DNA of 64,000 nucleotides from Rhodococcoides fascians A44A (GTDB lineage Bacteria > Actinomycetota > Actinomycetes > Mycobacteriales > Mycobacteriaceae). The notes beneath the pieces are model-generated. The model saw nothing but the letters and a program-made list of their open reading frames with translations. It was not told the origin of the DNA and made no database searches. Shown here in pieces: positions 33,944 to 42,732 of the stretch. Where the stretch lies: NCBI RefSeq assembly GCF_000760735.1, contig NZ_JMEX01000003.1, positions 32,302 through 96,301 on the forward strand, in the 5' to 3' direction. Numbering within the stretch: position 1 is the first letter of the stretch; every line of letters begins with the position of its first letter. A program made the translations under genes and the position numbers.

Positions 33944-35125
33944 GTGGCAGAGCCGACCCGATCGACACCGAGCGCACTTCAACCGATCCTCGCGGGCATC
34001 GTCGCCGCGCTCGTCGGTTTCACCAGTTCGTTCGCCGTGGTGCTGACCGGTCTTCGCGCGGTGGGCGCGTCACCGACGGATGCAGCGTCGGGGCTCCTGG
34101 TGATCTGCGTGACTCAGGCTCTCGGAATGATCTACCTCTCCCGGCGGTATCGCCAACCCATCACCCTTGCCTGGTCGACGCCCGGTGCCGCGCTGCTGGC
34201 CGGGACAGGAGCGGTGGCCGGCGCGTGGCCCGCTGCCGTCGGCGCGTTTCTCGTCGTCGGCGCATCGGTGATCACCACCGGGCTGTGGCCGCGTCTCGGC
34301 GCACTGATCACGTCCATTCCCACATCTCTCGCGCAGGCGATGCTCGCGGGTGTCCTGTTGCCGCTGTGCCTGAAACCGGTAACTGCATTCGCCGCATCAC
34401 CCGGGGCGATCGCACCGGTCATCGTGGTCTGGCTGGTGCTGCAGCGTTACTCTCCGCGGTGGGCCGTTCCTGCTGCATTCGGCACCGCAGCCGTGGTCAT
34501 TGCCATCGATGTCGCTGTCGCGCAGCGTATTCCCCCCGCCGCGGACTTGATTCCGCACGTCGCCTTCACCGCACCGGACTGGACGTGGCAAGCAATCGTC
34601 GGGATCGCGCTGCCGCTGTACATCGTCACCATGGCATCGCAGAACATCCCGGGCGTCGCCGTCATGAAGTCCTACGGATACGACGTACCCTGGCGGCCCG
34701 CGATGGGGGTCACCGGCCTGGGAACGATGGTGGGCGCACCGTTCGGTGGGCACGCCGTCAACCTCGCAGCCATCAGCGCAGCCCTGGCCGCGGCGCCGCA
34801 GGCGCACCCCGACCCCCAGCGTCGCTGGATCGCAGCATCGTCGGCAGGCTGGTTCTACCTTCTCCTCGCAGCATGTTCGGCTGCCGTGGCGACTCTTGTG
34901 TCCGTTGCGCCTGCCGGTGTGGTCGAAACCGTTGCCGGACTGGCGTTGCTGGGCACGCTCGCCGCCTCGCTCGCCGGTGCCCTGAAAGACGAGAACGAGA
35001 GGGAGTCGGTCGTTCTCACGTTCGTGATCGCGGCGTCGGGCATCGGCATCTTCGGTATCGGCTCCGCCTTCTGGGCGTTGGTCGTCGGCCTCGTCGTTCG
35101 CTGGGTTCTGGCGCGCGGCCGATAG
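33944..35125 (+). CDS. BenE-family membrane transporter
   Basis: A 393-residue integral membrane protein with about 11-12 hydrophobic segments and typical BenE blocks: GFTSSFAVVLTGLRAVGAS, ITLAWSTPGAALLAGTG and LVTMASQNIPGVAV-like MASQNIPGVAVMKSYGYDVP. BenE proteins are proton symporters associated with benzoate uptake, though many members have other or unknown substrates, and no benzoate genes are nearby. GTG 33944 is my choice; a GTG at 33881 would add 21 polar residues. Neither has a good Shine-Dalgarno sequence. The next gene, a thioesterase, follows by 11 bp and may be co-transcribed. Confidence 0.82.
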   Translation: MAEPTRSTPSALQPILAGIVAALVGFTSSFAVVLTGLRAVGASPTDAASGLLVICVTQALGMIYLSRRYRQPITLAWSTPGAALLAGTGAVAGAWPAAVGAFLVVGASVITTGLWPRLGALITSIPTSLAQAMLAGVLLPLCLKPVTAFAASPGAIAPVIVVWLVLQRYSPRWAVPAAFGTAAVVIAIDVAVAQRIPPAADLIPHVAFTAPDWTWQAIVGIALPLYIVTMASQNIPGVAVMKSYGYDVPWRPAMGVTGLGTMVGAPFGGHAVNLAAISAALAAAPQAHPDPQRRWIAASSAGWFYLLLAACSAAVATLVSVAPAGVVETVAGLALLGTLAASLAGALKDENERESVVLTFVIAASGIGIFGIGSAFWALVVGLVVRWVLARGR

Positions 35126-35136
35126 AGTCAGCAACC

Positions 35137-35604
35137 ATGACCGCCTCCGCCGGCCAGCGAGCCGAACGCAACACCGCCGCCGAGTACCCGGCCCTCTGGC
35201 CGATCGCCACGCGGTGGGACGACAACGATCACTACGGGCACGTCAACAACGTCACCTACTACTCGTACTTCGACACCGCGGTGAACGGTTGGCTGATGCA
35301 CACCACAGGCGTGGACATCAGGGCACTGGATGCCATCGGTGTGGTCGCCGAGACGTCGTGCAAGTACCACAGCGAGTTGTCGTTCCCCGACGCCCTGCAG
35401 GTCGGCCTGTCGGTCGAGAAACTGGGCACCCGCAGCATCGTCTACGCGCTCGCTCTGTTCCGCGAAAGCCCGGGCGACGAGCTGCACCTGGCAGCCACCG
35501 GCCGATTCGTCCACGTGTACGTCGACGCGCAGACGCGTCGTCCCGTCGCCATTCCCACCGAGATCGAAGCCGCCGCCCGCACTCTTGTGACCGGGTCTGA
35601 TTAG
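35137..35604 (+). CDS. Hotdog-fold acyl-CoA thioesterase
   Basis: A 155-residue 4-hydroxybenzoyl-CoA-thioesterase-like protein. TRWDDNDHYGHVNNVTYYSYFD near residues 25-46 carries the catalytic Asp in the D-x-x-GHVNN motif. It hydrolyses acyl-CoA esters in the cytoplasm. Substrate is not evident. It is 11 bp after the transporter gene on the same strand and convergent with the phosphotransferase-like gene. Confidence 0.88.
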   Translation: MTASAGQRAERNTAAEYPALWPIATRWDDNDHYGHVNNVTYYSYFDTAVNGWLMHTTGVDIRALDAIGVVAETSCKYHSELSFPDALQVGLSVEKLGTRSIVYALALFRESPGDELHLAATGRFVHVYVDAQTRRPVAIPTEIEAAARTLVTGSD

Positions 35605-35620
35605 GCGGAGATTTCAGATT

Positions 35621-36643
35621 TCAGAGGCCGATGTCGTCGGCTGTGCTGAGAGCCCGGGCGATGATGTCGTCGATGAGGGTCGTCGTGGGAGAACCGGCGT
35701 CGGCGCGGTTGCGGGCGTCGGCTTCCGCTCGTCGCATGACGCCCTCGGCGATGATGGACAGCTTCCACAGCGCGAGCACCTGCCAGAATCCGACGGCTGT
35801 GACGTCGCGCCCCGTCTTCGCTGCGTAGTCGGCCGTCAATTGCTGTCGGGTCGGGAAGCCGGGCAAGGTCGAGGCCATGAACGGCCCTGCGACGGCGTCG
35901 CCCGCTTCCGGCCAGTAGGCGAGGAGCCCGCCGATGTCCGCGAGTGGATCACCGAGCGTGCACAGTTCCCAGTCGACGACGGCCACGATGTCACCGGCGG
36001 TGGGTGAGGTGATCACGTTGTTGAGGTGGAAGTCGCCGTGCACCAACGTCAGTTCTCGTTGATCCGGGATGTTCGCTGCGAGACGCTCGGCGAGAGTGTC
36101 GATTGCCGGTACTTCACGTGTCTGCGTGTGCTGCCACTGTGTTCGCCAGCGCTTGAGTTGCCGCTCCGCGTACGGCTTGTGGCTGGCCAGGTCCGTGAGC
36201 CCGACGCTGTCGAGGTCCACCCGGTGAATGCTCGCGAGCGCGCTCGTCATGCTGGATCCGATTGCCCGGCGAATGTCGGGTGCGGTGGCCTCGGCTTTCT
36301 GCACCGAATCGAGCACGACGCCGTCGACGTAGCTCATGAGCACCAGAGGCACGTCGGACACCTGTGAATCCTCGGTCACCGCGATCATCTTGGGGACCGG
36401 AACACCGGTGTTCTGCAGGGCGGTGAGGATCCGGTATTCCCGGACGACGTCGTGTGCGGATGCCAACAACGTGCCGAGTGGCGGCCTCCGCAGTACCCAG
36501 CGACTACCGCCGGCGTCGGCGACCGCGTACGTGAGGTTGGATTGTCCGTTGCCGACCCTGTCGTATGTCAGCGGGGCCACTGCACCGATGCCGAGGCCTC
36601 CGATCCATTCGGAGACGGCGTCGAAGTCCACACCTGTCGTCAT
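35621..36643 (-). CDS. Aminoglycoside phosphotransferase-fold protein (FadE36-like)
   Basis: A 340-residue kinase-fold protein. Substrate/nucleotide blocks are RVGNGQSNLTYAV, WVLRRPP (Lys replaced by Arg in the usual xVLRxPP pattern of this subgroup), the Brenner motif LVHGDFHLNNVI and the metal-binding VDWELCTLGDPLADIGGL. This is the subgroup fused to or encoded near acyl-CoA dehydrogenases (ACAD10/FadE36 type), some of which phosphorylate 4-hydroxy acyl groups. It is not evidence for antibiotic resistance. No acyl-CoA dehydrogenase is adjacent here. Confidence 0.85.
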   Translation of the reverse strand: MTTGVDFDAVSEWIGGLGIGAVAPLTYDRVGNGQSNLTYAVADAGGSRWVLRRPPLGTLLASAHDVVREYRILTALQNTGVPVPKMIAVTEDSQVSDVPLVLMSYVDGVVLDSVQKAEATAPDIRRAIGSSMTSALASIHRVDLDSVGLTDLASHKPYAERQLKRWRTQWQHTQTREVPAIDTLAERLAANIPDQRELTLVHGDFHLNNVITSPTAGDIVAVVDWELCTLGDPLADIGGLLAYWPEAGDAVAGPFMASTLPGFPTRQQLTADYAAKTGRDVTAVGFWQVLALWKLSIIAEGVMRRAEADARNRADAGSPTTTLIDDIIARALSTADDIGL

Positions 36644-36754
36644 ACGCTCGAAGGTCCTTTCACTTGCGAATCAACACTCGTCACTGTCGCACGGACGACG
36701 CGTGACCGAGCGTGGATTCGCCGAACAACGAGCTGCGACGTGTCGTGCGACGAG

Positions 36755-36794
36755 CGACGCCGCGGACGCACCCGTGTGGGCGTCCGCGGCGTCG
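36755..36794 (-). terminator. Terminator hairpin after the small hypothetical gene
   Basis: CGACGCCGCGGACGC and its perfect 15-bp complement GCGTCCGCGGCGTCG flank a 10-nt loop, 21 bp beyond the stop of the leftward gene at 36816. It lacks a U-tract. It lies between two leftward genes, so it also insulates the phosphotransferase-like gene. Confidence 0.6.
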
Positions 36795-36815
36795 AATGGA
36801 TAGTGAGAAGTACTC

Positions 36816-37229
36816 TCAGCTGGCCTTCGGGAGCTCGGTGTCGGCGGCTGCGTCGACGATCGGGGCGGAAACGTTCACGTCCTCAGGGCTCGATTCCGTG
36901 ACGTCGCGGCGAGCGGCCACCTCGTCGACATCACCGACGAGCAAGGACACCAGCGCGTCGGGCTCACTCGTCCACGCCGCGGACATCGTGCGCATCTCGG
37001 ACGGGGAGAACAGCCCGCTCATACGCAGGGCGTCGATCCACTCGGCGACGGCGTCCGGCGTAGCCGCCGGAATGGACTCGCGGTCGAGGCGAGCTACCTC
37101 GAACTCGCACGAGAAGAACGCGCGCATCATCTCCAGCTGAGAAGAGGACAGCGGCGCCGAATCGACTGCGGCGTCCAGCACTGTGGGTGTCGCGTCCGCG
37201 AGATCCTGGCGGGTGTGTGCGAGGGTCAT
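36816..37229 (-). CDS. Small protein of unknown function (paralogue of the gene at 43805)
   Basis: A 137-residue acidic protein with no known domain that I recognise. A central segment FFSCEFEVARLDRESIP, then VAEWIDALRMSGLF, then SLLVGDVDEVAARRD aligns with the 103-residue protein encoded at 43805-44116 (FSYEFQDGGVDYDTIE, VQEWVTALAQSGLF, MLLIDADEVTRRR). Flanking N- and C-terminal tails differ. No signal peptide or membrane segment is present. It is a lone leftward gene followed by a strong hairpin and preceded by a long regulatory region with a palindrome. Function unknown. Confidence 0.72.
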   Translation of the reverse strand: MTLAHTRQDLADATPTVLDAAVDSAPLSSSQLEMMRAFFSCEFEVARLDRESIPAATPDAVAEWIDALRMSGLFSPSEMRTMSAAWTSEPDALVSLLVGDVDEVAARRDVTESSPEDVNVSAPIVDAAADTELPKAS

Positions 37230-37307
37230 GATGTCTCCTTCGATCGGCGTCGCTGTGCGGTGCCAGGTCAGCCGCTCGGCCTAACCTTCTCGGCACCGTT
37301 CTCAGAT

Positions 37308-37329
37308 CGTTACGAAGAGATTTGTAACG
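37308..37329. promoter_or_regulatory. Inverted repeat CGTTAC-N10-GTAACG
   Basis: Perfect 6-bp arms with a 10-bp A+T-rich centre (GAAGAGATTT) lie 79 bp upstream of the small leftward gene. Size and spacing suit a dimeric regulator, but none is encoded next to it. Confidence 0.4.
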
Positions 37330-37400
37330 AATTTGCACTCCTGTCCGATTCATCGAAACTACGCTTCCGCTCGGTTGTGTCGCCAGACCAAACCGAATGA

Positions 37401-37416
37401 TGTGATAAGCGTCACA
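37401..37416. promoter_or_regulatory. Consensus GlxR/CRP-type binding site
   Basis: TGTGATAAGCGTCACA matches TGTGA-N6-TCACA exactly. It is centred about 107 bp upstream of the MFS GTG, in the divergent region, where an activator or repressor of the cAMP-receptor type could act. Confidence 0.6.
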
Positions 37417-37515
37417 CGAGTAGCCGACATCCGGCGACTATCCAGCTACGAATGCTTACCAAGATCGTCCACCCACGACCTCTCACCGCGGGCTCGACGC
37501 AAACAACCAGGTAGC

Positions 37516-38712
37516 GTGCGTGCAGTGATCGACAAGGCCGCAATCTCGACAGCCGCTGCCCGCCGCGCCCGCGCCGCCGTTTTCGGAGTGTTCGCCGTCA
37601 ACGGCTTCCTCTTCGCTATCTGGGTCGTGCACATTCCGACCGTCGAGCGTCAGGTCGGTATCTCGCACGCCACCCTCGGATCGCTGCTCCTCGTCTTGGC
37701 GGGCGGAGCGATCGTGGGGATGCAGGCCGCCGGCCCGTTGGCCGACCGATACGGCAGTTATCGAATCGTTACTGTCGCCGGAGTGCTGCTGTCCACCGCA
37801 GTCGTCGGTCCGGCGCTCGCCACGAATGCCGCCACCTTGGGTGCAGCGCTCTTCGTGTTCGGCATCTTCAACGGTGCTCTCGACGTGTCCATGAACTCTC
37901 AGGCAGTGGACGTCGAGCGCGTCTACGCGCGACCGATCATGTCCGCATTCCACGCTCTGTTCTCGGTCGGTGGCGTCGTGGGTTCACTCGTGGGAGCCGC
38001 CACCCTGTCCATCGGCATCCCGATCCTGTCGACCACGATCGGAGCAGCCGTTGTCGGCATCGGCGTGTTGGCCTGCTGCCGCCCGTTCCTGGTCCCCCGC
38101 ACGTCGCCGCACACCGGGGAGTCCGAAGCCGACGGTTCCGCGCGGGGCCGATTCTCTCCGCGCGTCCTGGCGCTCGGAGCCCTTGCGTTCGCCCTCCTTC
38201 TGTCCGAAGGGGTCGCCAACGACTGGAGCACGTTGCAGGTGAAGGAGCACCTCGCCACGTCGGACAGCACCGCAGCTCTCGCCTTCGGATTCTTCGCGAC
38301 GATGATGACCGTCGGCAGGTTCTGTGCGGATCGAGTCAGCGCGCGCTTCGGCCCGGTCGCGGTGGTCAGGTACGGCAACGCGATCGCGGCAGCGGGGATG
38401 GCTCTGGTCTTGGTCTCGGACGTGCTGCCGCTGACGCTCGCCGGATGGGCGTTGTTCGGCCTCGGATTGTCCGGCAGCGTTCCGCAGATCTTCACCGCCG
38501 CAGGCAACCTCGGAGGCGGCGCGGCGACCAACATGTCTCGCGTCGTCGGAATGGGATACGTCGGGCTGCTGGCCGGACCTGCGATCGTCGGCTGGATCGC
38601 CCACTTCGTGTCCCTCACCTCGGCGATGGCTGTCCCGTTGGCGCTGACGATTGTCGCTGCAGCCGCCGCGGGAACTGTTCGACCGCGCACGGTGTTGCCC
38701 GAACGGGATTGA
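37516..38712 (+). CDS. MFS transporter (YbjJ/MosC-like)
   Basis: A 398-residue major facilitator protein with 12 predicted membrane segments. The loop 2-3 motif appears as GPLADRYGSYRIV, and the first helix contains FAVNGFLFAIWVVHIPTV. The pattern, including FNGALDVSMNSQAVDVER, resembles the YbjJ/MosC subgroup of sugar or inositol-compound exporters. Starts at GTG 37516 and GTG 37525 are both possible; AGG four bases before 37516 mildly favours it. A perfect GlxR-type site lies upstream. Substrate unknown. Confidence 0.82.
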   Translation: MRAVIDKAAISTAAARRARAAVFGVFAVNGFLFAIWVVHIPTVERQVGISHATLGSLLLVLAGGAIVGMQAAGPLADRYGSYRIVTVAGVLLSTAVVGPALATNAATLGAALFVFGIFNGALDVSMNSQAVDVERVYARPIMSAFHALFSVGGVVGSLVGAATLSIGIPILSTTIGAAVVGIGVLACCRPFLVPRTSPHTGESEADGSARGRFSPRVLALGALAFALLLSEGVANDWSTLQVKEHLATSDSTAALAFGFFATMMTVGRFCADRVSARFGPVAVVRYGNAIAAAGMALVLVSDVLPLTLAGWALFGLGLSGSVPQIFTAAGNLGGGAATNMSRVVGMGYVGLLAGPAIVGWIAHFVSLTSAMAVPLALTIVAAAAAGTVRPRTVLPERD

Positions 38713-38785
38713 CGGAACCTTCACACCGCACGCTCAGAGTCGTACGGCATCCTCGTAGCCGAAGGACAGGCGTGCGGACAACGCA

Positions 38786-38795
38786 GTAGTACTAC
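38786..38795. promoter_or_regulatory. Short perfect palindrome GTAGTACTAC
   Basis: A 10-bp perfect palindrome lies 30 bp before the membrane-protein start. It may be an operator core; there is no further support. Confidence 0.2.
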
Positions 38796-38825
38796 AGGGG
38801 CGACACGAAGGGGGTGTTGTAGGCA

Positions 38826-39518
38826 GTGAGTGCCGACACCGACAGCATGGAATTGGTGCAGCTCGAGGGCATCGAGATCGACCACGACGCACTGGCTCGA
38901 AGCAGGCGATTGATGGCACGGCTCGTCGCAGTCGCCGGGCTGCTGGGAGTACTGGCCGTGGTACTCGTGGTGCTTCCGCTCGCGGGCGTGACGTATCCGT
39001 ATTCGCGGGCGCTGGTTCCCAGCTTGGACGGACCCGCGAACGCACTGCTCGAAGCGTTCGGAGTCACCCCCGTTCTGGTCGCGGTGGCAGGTCTGACGGT
39101 GGTGTCGCTGATTCGTAAGCTGCCGTACGGGATCGGTGCCGTCATCGCCCTCGTACTCGGAGCGTCTCTGACGACGGCAGCGGTGCGGTCGTGGGCCGAC
39201 GGCTGGGTGCCGGCGTCGGCGCTGCCGAACGGGTACGTGACGGCGTGTGCATCGTTGGTGTGCGCGGCGACACTCGTCGCGAGTGCGCGGTTCCTGCCGA
39301 TGGTGTGGGGACTCGGCGCGGTTGCAGTGGCGACGGTGTCCGCGGCGGCCGTCATCGGCGGTTCGGCGACAGTCGTGGGCATCGTGACGACTGTGGCTAT
39401 CGTGACCGCGTGGTGGGCTGGGTCGTCCGCAGTCATGTTGTACTCGCCCGTCGCTGCCGAGCGTGAGGCCCAGAATCCGTTCGACACCGCTGCTCTCGCA
39501 CTGCGAAGACTGCGCTAG
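38826..39518 (+). CDS. Integral membrane protein of unknown function
   Basis: A 230-residue protein from GTG 38826, with GGGGGTG upstream. After a 25-residue acidic cytoplasmic start (MELVQLEGIEIDHDALARSR) it has about six hydrophobic segments, such as LVAVAGLLGVLAVVLVVLPLAG and WGLGAVAVATVSAAAVIGG. The C-terminus is polar. No catalytic motif, including PAP2, is seen. It follows the MFS gene by 113 bp and ends before a hairpin shared with the convergent pntB gene. Confidence 0.72.
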   Translation: MSADTDSMELVQLEGIEIDHDALARSRRLMARLVAVAGLLGVLAVVLVVLPLAGVTYPYSRALVPSLDGPANALLEAFGVTPVLVAVAGLTVVSLIRKLPYGIGAVIALVLGASLTTAAVRSWADGWVPASALPNGYVTACASLVCAATLVASARFLPMVWGLGAVAVATVSAAAVIGGSATVVGIVTTVAIVTAWWAGSSAVMLYSPVAAEREAQNPFDTAALALRRLR

Positions 39519-39528
39519 AACGCCGATA

Positions 39529-39556
39529 GCCCGGTGACCGTGTCAGGCCACCGGGC
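39529..39556. terminator. Bidirectional hairpin terminator
   Basis: GCCCGGTG and CACCGGGC pair as a perfect 8-bp stem with a 12-nt loop, exactly in the 57-bp gap between the convergent membrane-protein and pntB stops. It can serve both transcripts. Confidence 0.6.
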
Positions 39557-39575
39557 ACTCGCACCGAAGAACGAA

Positions 39576-41018
39576 CTACAGAGCTTTGAGCTCCTCGATC
39601 ACCGAGTTGACGGACTTCTTCGCGTCGCCGAACAACATCGAGGTGCGATCGGCGGTGAACAGCGGGTTGTCGATACCGGCGTAACCCGAGCTCATCGATC
39701 GCTTGAGCACGATCACCGACCGCGACTCGTCGACGTTGAGGATCGGCATACCGTGGATCGGGCTCGACGGGTCGTTGCGCGCCGCCGGGTTGGTGACGTC
39801 GTTGGCGCCGATGACGATGGTGACGTCGGTGCGATTGAACTCGCCGTTGATGTCGTCCATTTCCTTCATCGCGTCGTACTCGACGTCGGCCTCGGCGAGC
39901 AGCACGTTCATGTGCCCCGGCATACGGCCGGCAACGGGGTGGATCGCGTACTTGACCTCGACGCCCTTGCTCTCGAGGATCGACGCCATGTCCTTGACGG
40001 CATGCTGAGCCTGCGCGACAGCGAGGCCGTACCCGGGCACGACGATGACCTGCGATGCGTACGCCATCTGGATCGCTGCATCCGCGGCCGATGTCGACTT
40101 GACCGTGCCACCCGATGCGTCCGCGCCCGGTCCGGCATCGCTACCACCGCCACCGAACGACCCGAACACGATCGCCGGAATGGACCGGTTCATCGCCGTT
40201 GCCATCAGGTTGGTCAGGATCGAACCGGATGCGCCGACGATCATGCCTGCCACGATCATGGCCGTGTTGTTCAACGCAAGACCGGCAGCCGCTGCCGACA
40301 GTCCGGTGAGCGCGTTGAGCAGCGAGATCACGACGGGCATGTCCGCGCCGCCGATCGGGAACACCACGAACAGACCCATCAGCCCGGCTGCGACGAGCAC
40401 CAGCACGATGAACCACACCGAGGTGCCCTCACCCGGAGTCGACTTGACACCGATGTAGATCGCGACCGCCACGGCGAGGACGAGCAGCACGATGTTGGTG
40501 AGCTGGAAGATGCGCGCATTCTTCACGAACGCCTTCTCGACGTTCTTGTTCAGCAGTTCCTGCAGCTTGAGGAACGCCACGAGCGAACCCCAGAACGACA
40601 CCGAACCGATGACTGCGGCGAACAGCGATCCGACGACGATGTGCACCGTCGGCTCTTCACCGTGCTGGAACGCCGAGAACCCGTCGGTCTCGATGAACTC
40701 CGCCCACGCGATGAGCGCGACGGTGCCGCCGCCGACGCCGTTGAACAGCGCCACCAGCTGCGGCATGGCCGTCATCTTGGTGCGCTTGGCCGGCGGAACG
40801 CCGAGCAGAACACCGATCGCGAGACCGGCGGCGATGAGAATCCAGTTGATCGCGGCGGCGTCGCGCACCTCGATCAGGGTCGCGACGACGGCGATACCCA
40901 TACCGACAGCGGCGATCCAGTTGCCGCGGACGGCGGTCTTCGGGCCCGTCAGGCCCATCAGACCGTAGATGAACATCGCGAACGCAACGATGTAGAGAAT
41001 GTTGACGACATTGTTCAT
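39576..41018 (-). CDS. pntB: NAD(P) transhydrogenase subunit beta
   Basis: A 480-residue membrane protein. The first 270 residues contain about nine hydrophobic segments (the dII proton channel). The C-terminal dIII domain binds NADP(H), with QVIVVPGYGLAVAQAQHAV (GxGxxV-type), MPGHMNVLLAEADV and VVIGANDVTNPAA. It couples hydride transfer from NADH to NADP with proton flow. The start overlaps the stop of the upstream small subunit gene (TGATG), indicating coupled synthesis. Confidence 0.95.
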   Translation of the reverse strand: MNNVVNILYIVAFAMFIYGLMGLTGPKTAVRGNWIAAVGMGIAVVATLIEVRDAAAINWILIAAGLAIGVLLGVPPAKRTKMTAMPQLVALFNGVGGGTVALIAWAEFIETDGFSAFQHGEEPTVHIVVGSLFAAVIGSVSFWGSLVAFLKLQELLNKNVEKAFVKNARIFQLTNIVLLVLAVAVAIYIGVKSTPGEGTSVWFIVLVLVAAGLMGLFVVFPIGGADMPVVISLLNALTGLSAAAAGLALNNTAMIVAGMIVGASGSILTNLMATAMNRSIPAIVFGSFGGGGSDAGPGADASGGTVKSTSAADAAIQMAYASQVIVVPGYGLAVAQAQHAVKDMASILESKGVEVKYAIHPVAGRMPGHMNVLLAEADVEYDAMKEMDDINGEFNRTDVTIVIGANDVTNPAARNDPSSPIHGMPILNVDESRSVIVLKRSMSSGYAGIDNPLFTADRTSMLFGDAKKSVNSVIEELKAL

Positions 41019-41371
41019 CAGGAATCGGCACCCTTCTGGCCAGAATCAGACGACGCCGCAGGATCAGAAGCGACGGGTGCCTTCTTGGACTTGAACATGC
41101 TGAGCATGCGGTCGGTGACCAGGAAGCCGCCGACGACGTTGAGCGTGCCGAAGATCAGCGCGACGAACGCGATGATCCGCACACCCCACGACGCATCCTC
41201 GGGCAGACGGCCGAGCACGATGAGCGCGCCGAGCACGACGATGCCGTGAATGGCGTTGGTGCCGGACATCAACGGTGTGTGCAGCGTGTTGGGAACCTTG
41301 GAGATGACGGCGAATCCGACGAAGCCCGCCAACACGAGAATCGCGATGTTCGCGAGAAGAGCGGTGTACAT
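41018..41371 (-). CDS. pntAB: NAD(P) transhydrogenase subunit alpha, membrane part
   Basis: A 117-residue membrane protein, the dII portion of the alpha subunit, encoded separately as in actinobacteria and Rhodospirillum. Four hydrophobic segments include LLANIAILVLAGFVGFAVIS and AIHGIVVLGALIVLGRLP. An acidic and Ser/Lys-rich tail follows. The gene sits between pntAA and pntB, with TGATG overlaps on both sides. It completes the membrane channel. Confidence 0.93.
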   Translation of the reverse strand: MYTALLANIAILVLAGFVGFAVISKVPNTLHTPLMSGTNAIHGIVVLGALIVLGRLPEDASWGVRIIAFVALIFGTLNVVGGFLVTDRMLSMFKSKKAPVASDPAASSDSGQKGADS

Positions 41372-42483
41372 CAGGCGTCAGCCTTTCTGGTGACACAGGA
41401 CTGCGCGACGACCTCGTCGGAGAAGTCCGGCGTGAGTGCGCCGTTCTCGTCGAGAAGCAGTTCCAGCAGTGCGGAAACGTTCTTCGAGTACAGCTCGCTG
41501 GCGTGCTCGGGCATGGTGGCCGGCAAGTTCAGCGGCGAGGCGATGGTGACGTCGTGCTTGACGACGGTCTGGCCGGGCTCGGTCAGCTCGCAGTTGCCGC
41601 CGGTCTCACCGGCGAGGTCGACGACGACACTGCCGGGCTTCATGCCCTCGACAGCGGCGGCCGTCACCAGACGCGGAGCCGGACGACCCGGCACCAACGC
41701 GGTGGTGATTACGACGTCGAAACCCTTGATCGCTTCTTCGAGTGCCTGCTGCTGCTGGGCACGCTCGTCCTCGGTCAGCTCACGTGCGTATCCGCCCTCA
41801 CCGGCAGCGTCGATCCCCAGATCGAGCCACTGCGCACCGACGGAACGAACCTGATCGGCCACCTCCGGGCGCACGTCGTAACCGGTTGGCCGGCCGCCGA
41901 GACGCTTCGCTGTCGCCAACGCCTGCAGACCCGCGACACCTACGCCGAGGACCAGCACGGTCGCCGGCTTGACCGTGCCTGCGGCGGTGGTGAGCATCGG
42001 GAAGAAGCGAGTCGATTCCGACGCGGCCAACAGAACGGCCTTGTACCCGGCCACGTTGGCCTGCGAGGACAGTGCGTCCATCACCTGTGCGCGGGAGATA
42101 CGCGGGATCGCCTCGACCGCGAACGCCTGCACCCCGGCGGCGGCGAGTGCGTCGATCTTGTTGTCGGCGTTACGCGGCGCCAGGAATCCGATCAACGTCG
42201 AACCCGACGACAACTTCGAGATCTCGGCATCCGTCGGCGGGGCCACCTTCACCACTACGTCGGCGGACCACGGGTCCCCGATCGTTGCTCCGGCCGCGGC
42301 ATACAGCTCGTCCGGAATCAACGCTCCCGAACCCGCACCGGACTCGACGACGACCTCGACGCCCTTACCGATCAGCGACGCGACGACCTTGGGCACCAAG
42401 GCCACTCGGCGCTCGCCGTCCGCGGACTCACGCACGACACCGACACGTGTCGTCCTGCTCTCTGTGCTCTGCGATGTTTCCAA
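41371..42483 (-). CDS. pntAA: NAD(P) transhydrogenase subunit alpha, NAD-binding part
   Basis: A 370-residue soluble dI subunit homologous to alanine dehydrogenase. It begins near TRVGVVRESADGERRVALVPK and binds NAD(H) through VLVLGVGVAGLQALATAKRLG. Substrate-loop residues are in EAIPRISRAQVMDALSSQ. It delivers hydride to pntB across the dimer interface. The start is uncertain: TTG 42483 fits the expected N-terminus, but GGAG is only two bases away. A GTG about 14 codons later is an alternative. Confidence 0.9.
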   Translation of the reverse strand: METSQSTESRTTRVGVVRESADGERRVALVPKVVASLIGKGVEVVVESGAGSGALIPDELYAAAGATIGDPWSADVVVKVAPPTDAEISKLSSGSTLIGFLAPRNADNKIDALAAAGVQAFAVEAIPRISRAQVMDALSSQANVAGYKAVLLAASESTRFFPMLTTAAGTVKPATVLVLGVGVAGLQALATAKRLGGRPTGYDVRPEVADQVRSVGAQWLDLGIDAAGEGGYARELTEDERAQQQQALEEAIKGFDVVITTALVPGRPAPRLVTAAAVEGMKPGSVVVDLAGETGGNCELTEPGQTVVKHDVTIASPLNLPATMPEHASELYSKNVSALLELLLDENGALTPDFSDEVVAQSCVTRKADA

Positions 42484-42732
42484 TTCTCCGACTTTCGTAT
42501 GTTGAATGGCGCCCGTGGTACGGCGAACGGGGGTAACCGCGCGGCAAACAGGCAAAGCCCAGCGTCAAGGCACAAGGTCCCTGATGATAGCCAAATGAGG
42601 CAGACCTCAGGTAACCCAGACCACAACTGCGGTCTGTTCTGAATCGAATCCGACGCGTCCCGACGTGCAACCCTTCCATTTGCGGTGACGGACATCACAG
42701 TGGGCACGTCGGCGCCCACCTACAGTTGCGGC

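Larger units (their letters stand above)
37230..37515. other. Long divergent intergenic region
   Basis: These 286 bp separate the small leftward gene from the MFS gene and contain no convincing coding sequence. They hold a 6-bp-arm inverted repeat and a consensus GlxR-type site, listed separately, so the region is probably regulatory. Confidence 0.55.

Noticed and set aside
35621..36643. Aminoglycoside resistance gene
   Set aside because: The protein belongs to the acyl-CoA-associated subgroup of the fold, not to resistance phosphotransferases.
39534..41249. 571-codon rightward frame rich in His, Asp and Arg
   Set aside because: It is antisense to pntB/pntAB; its composition is that of a shadow frame.
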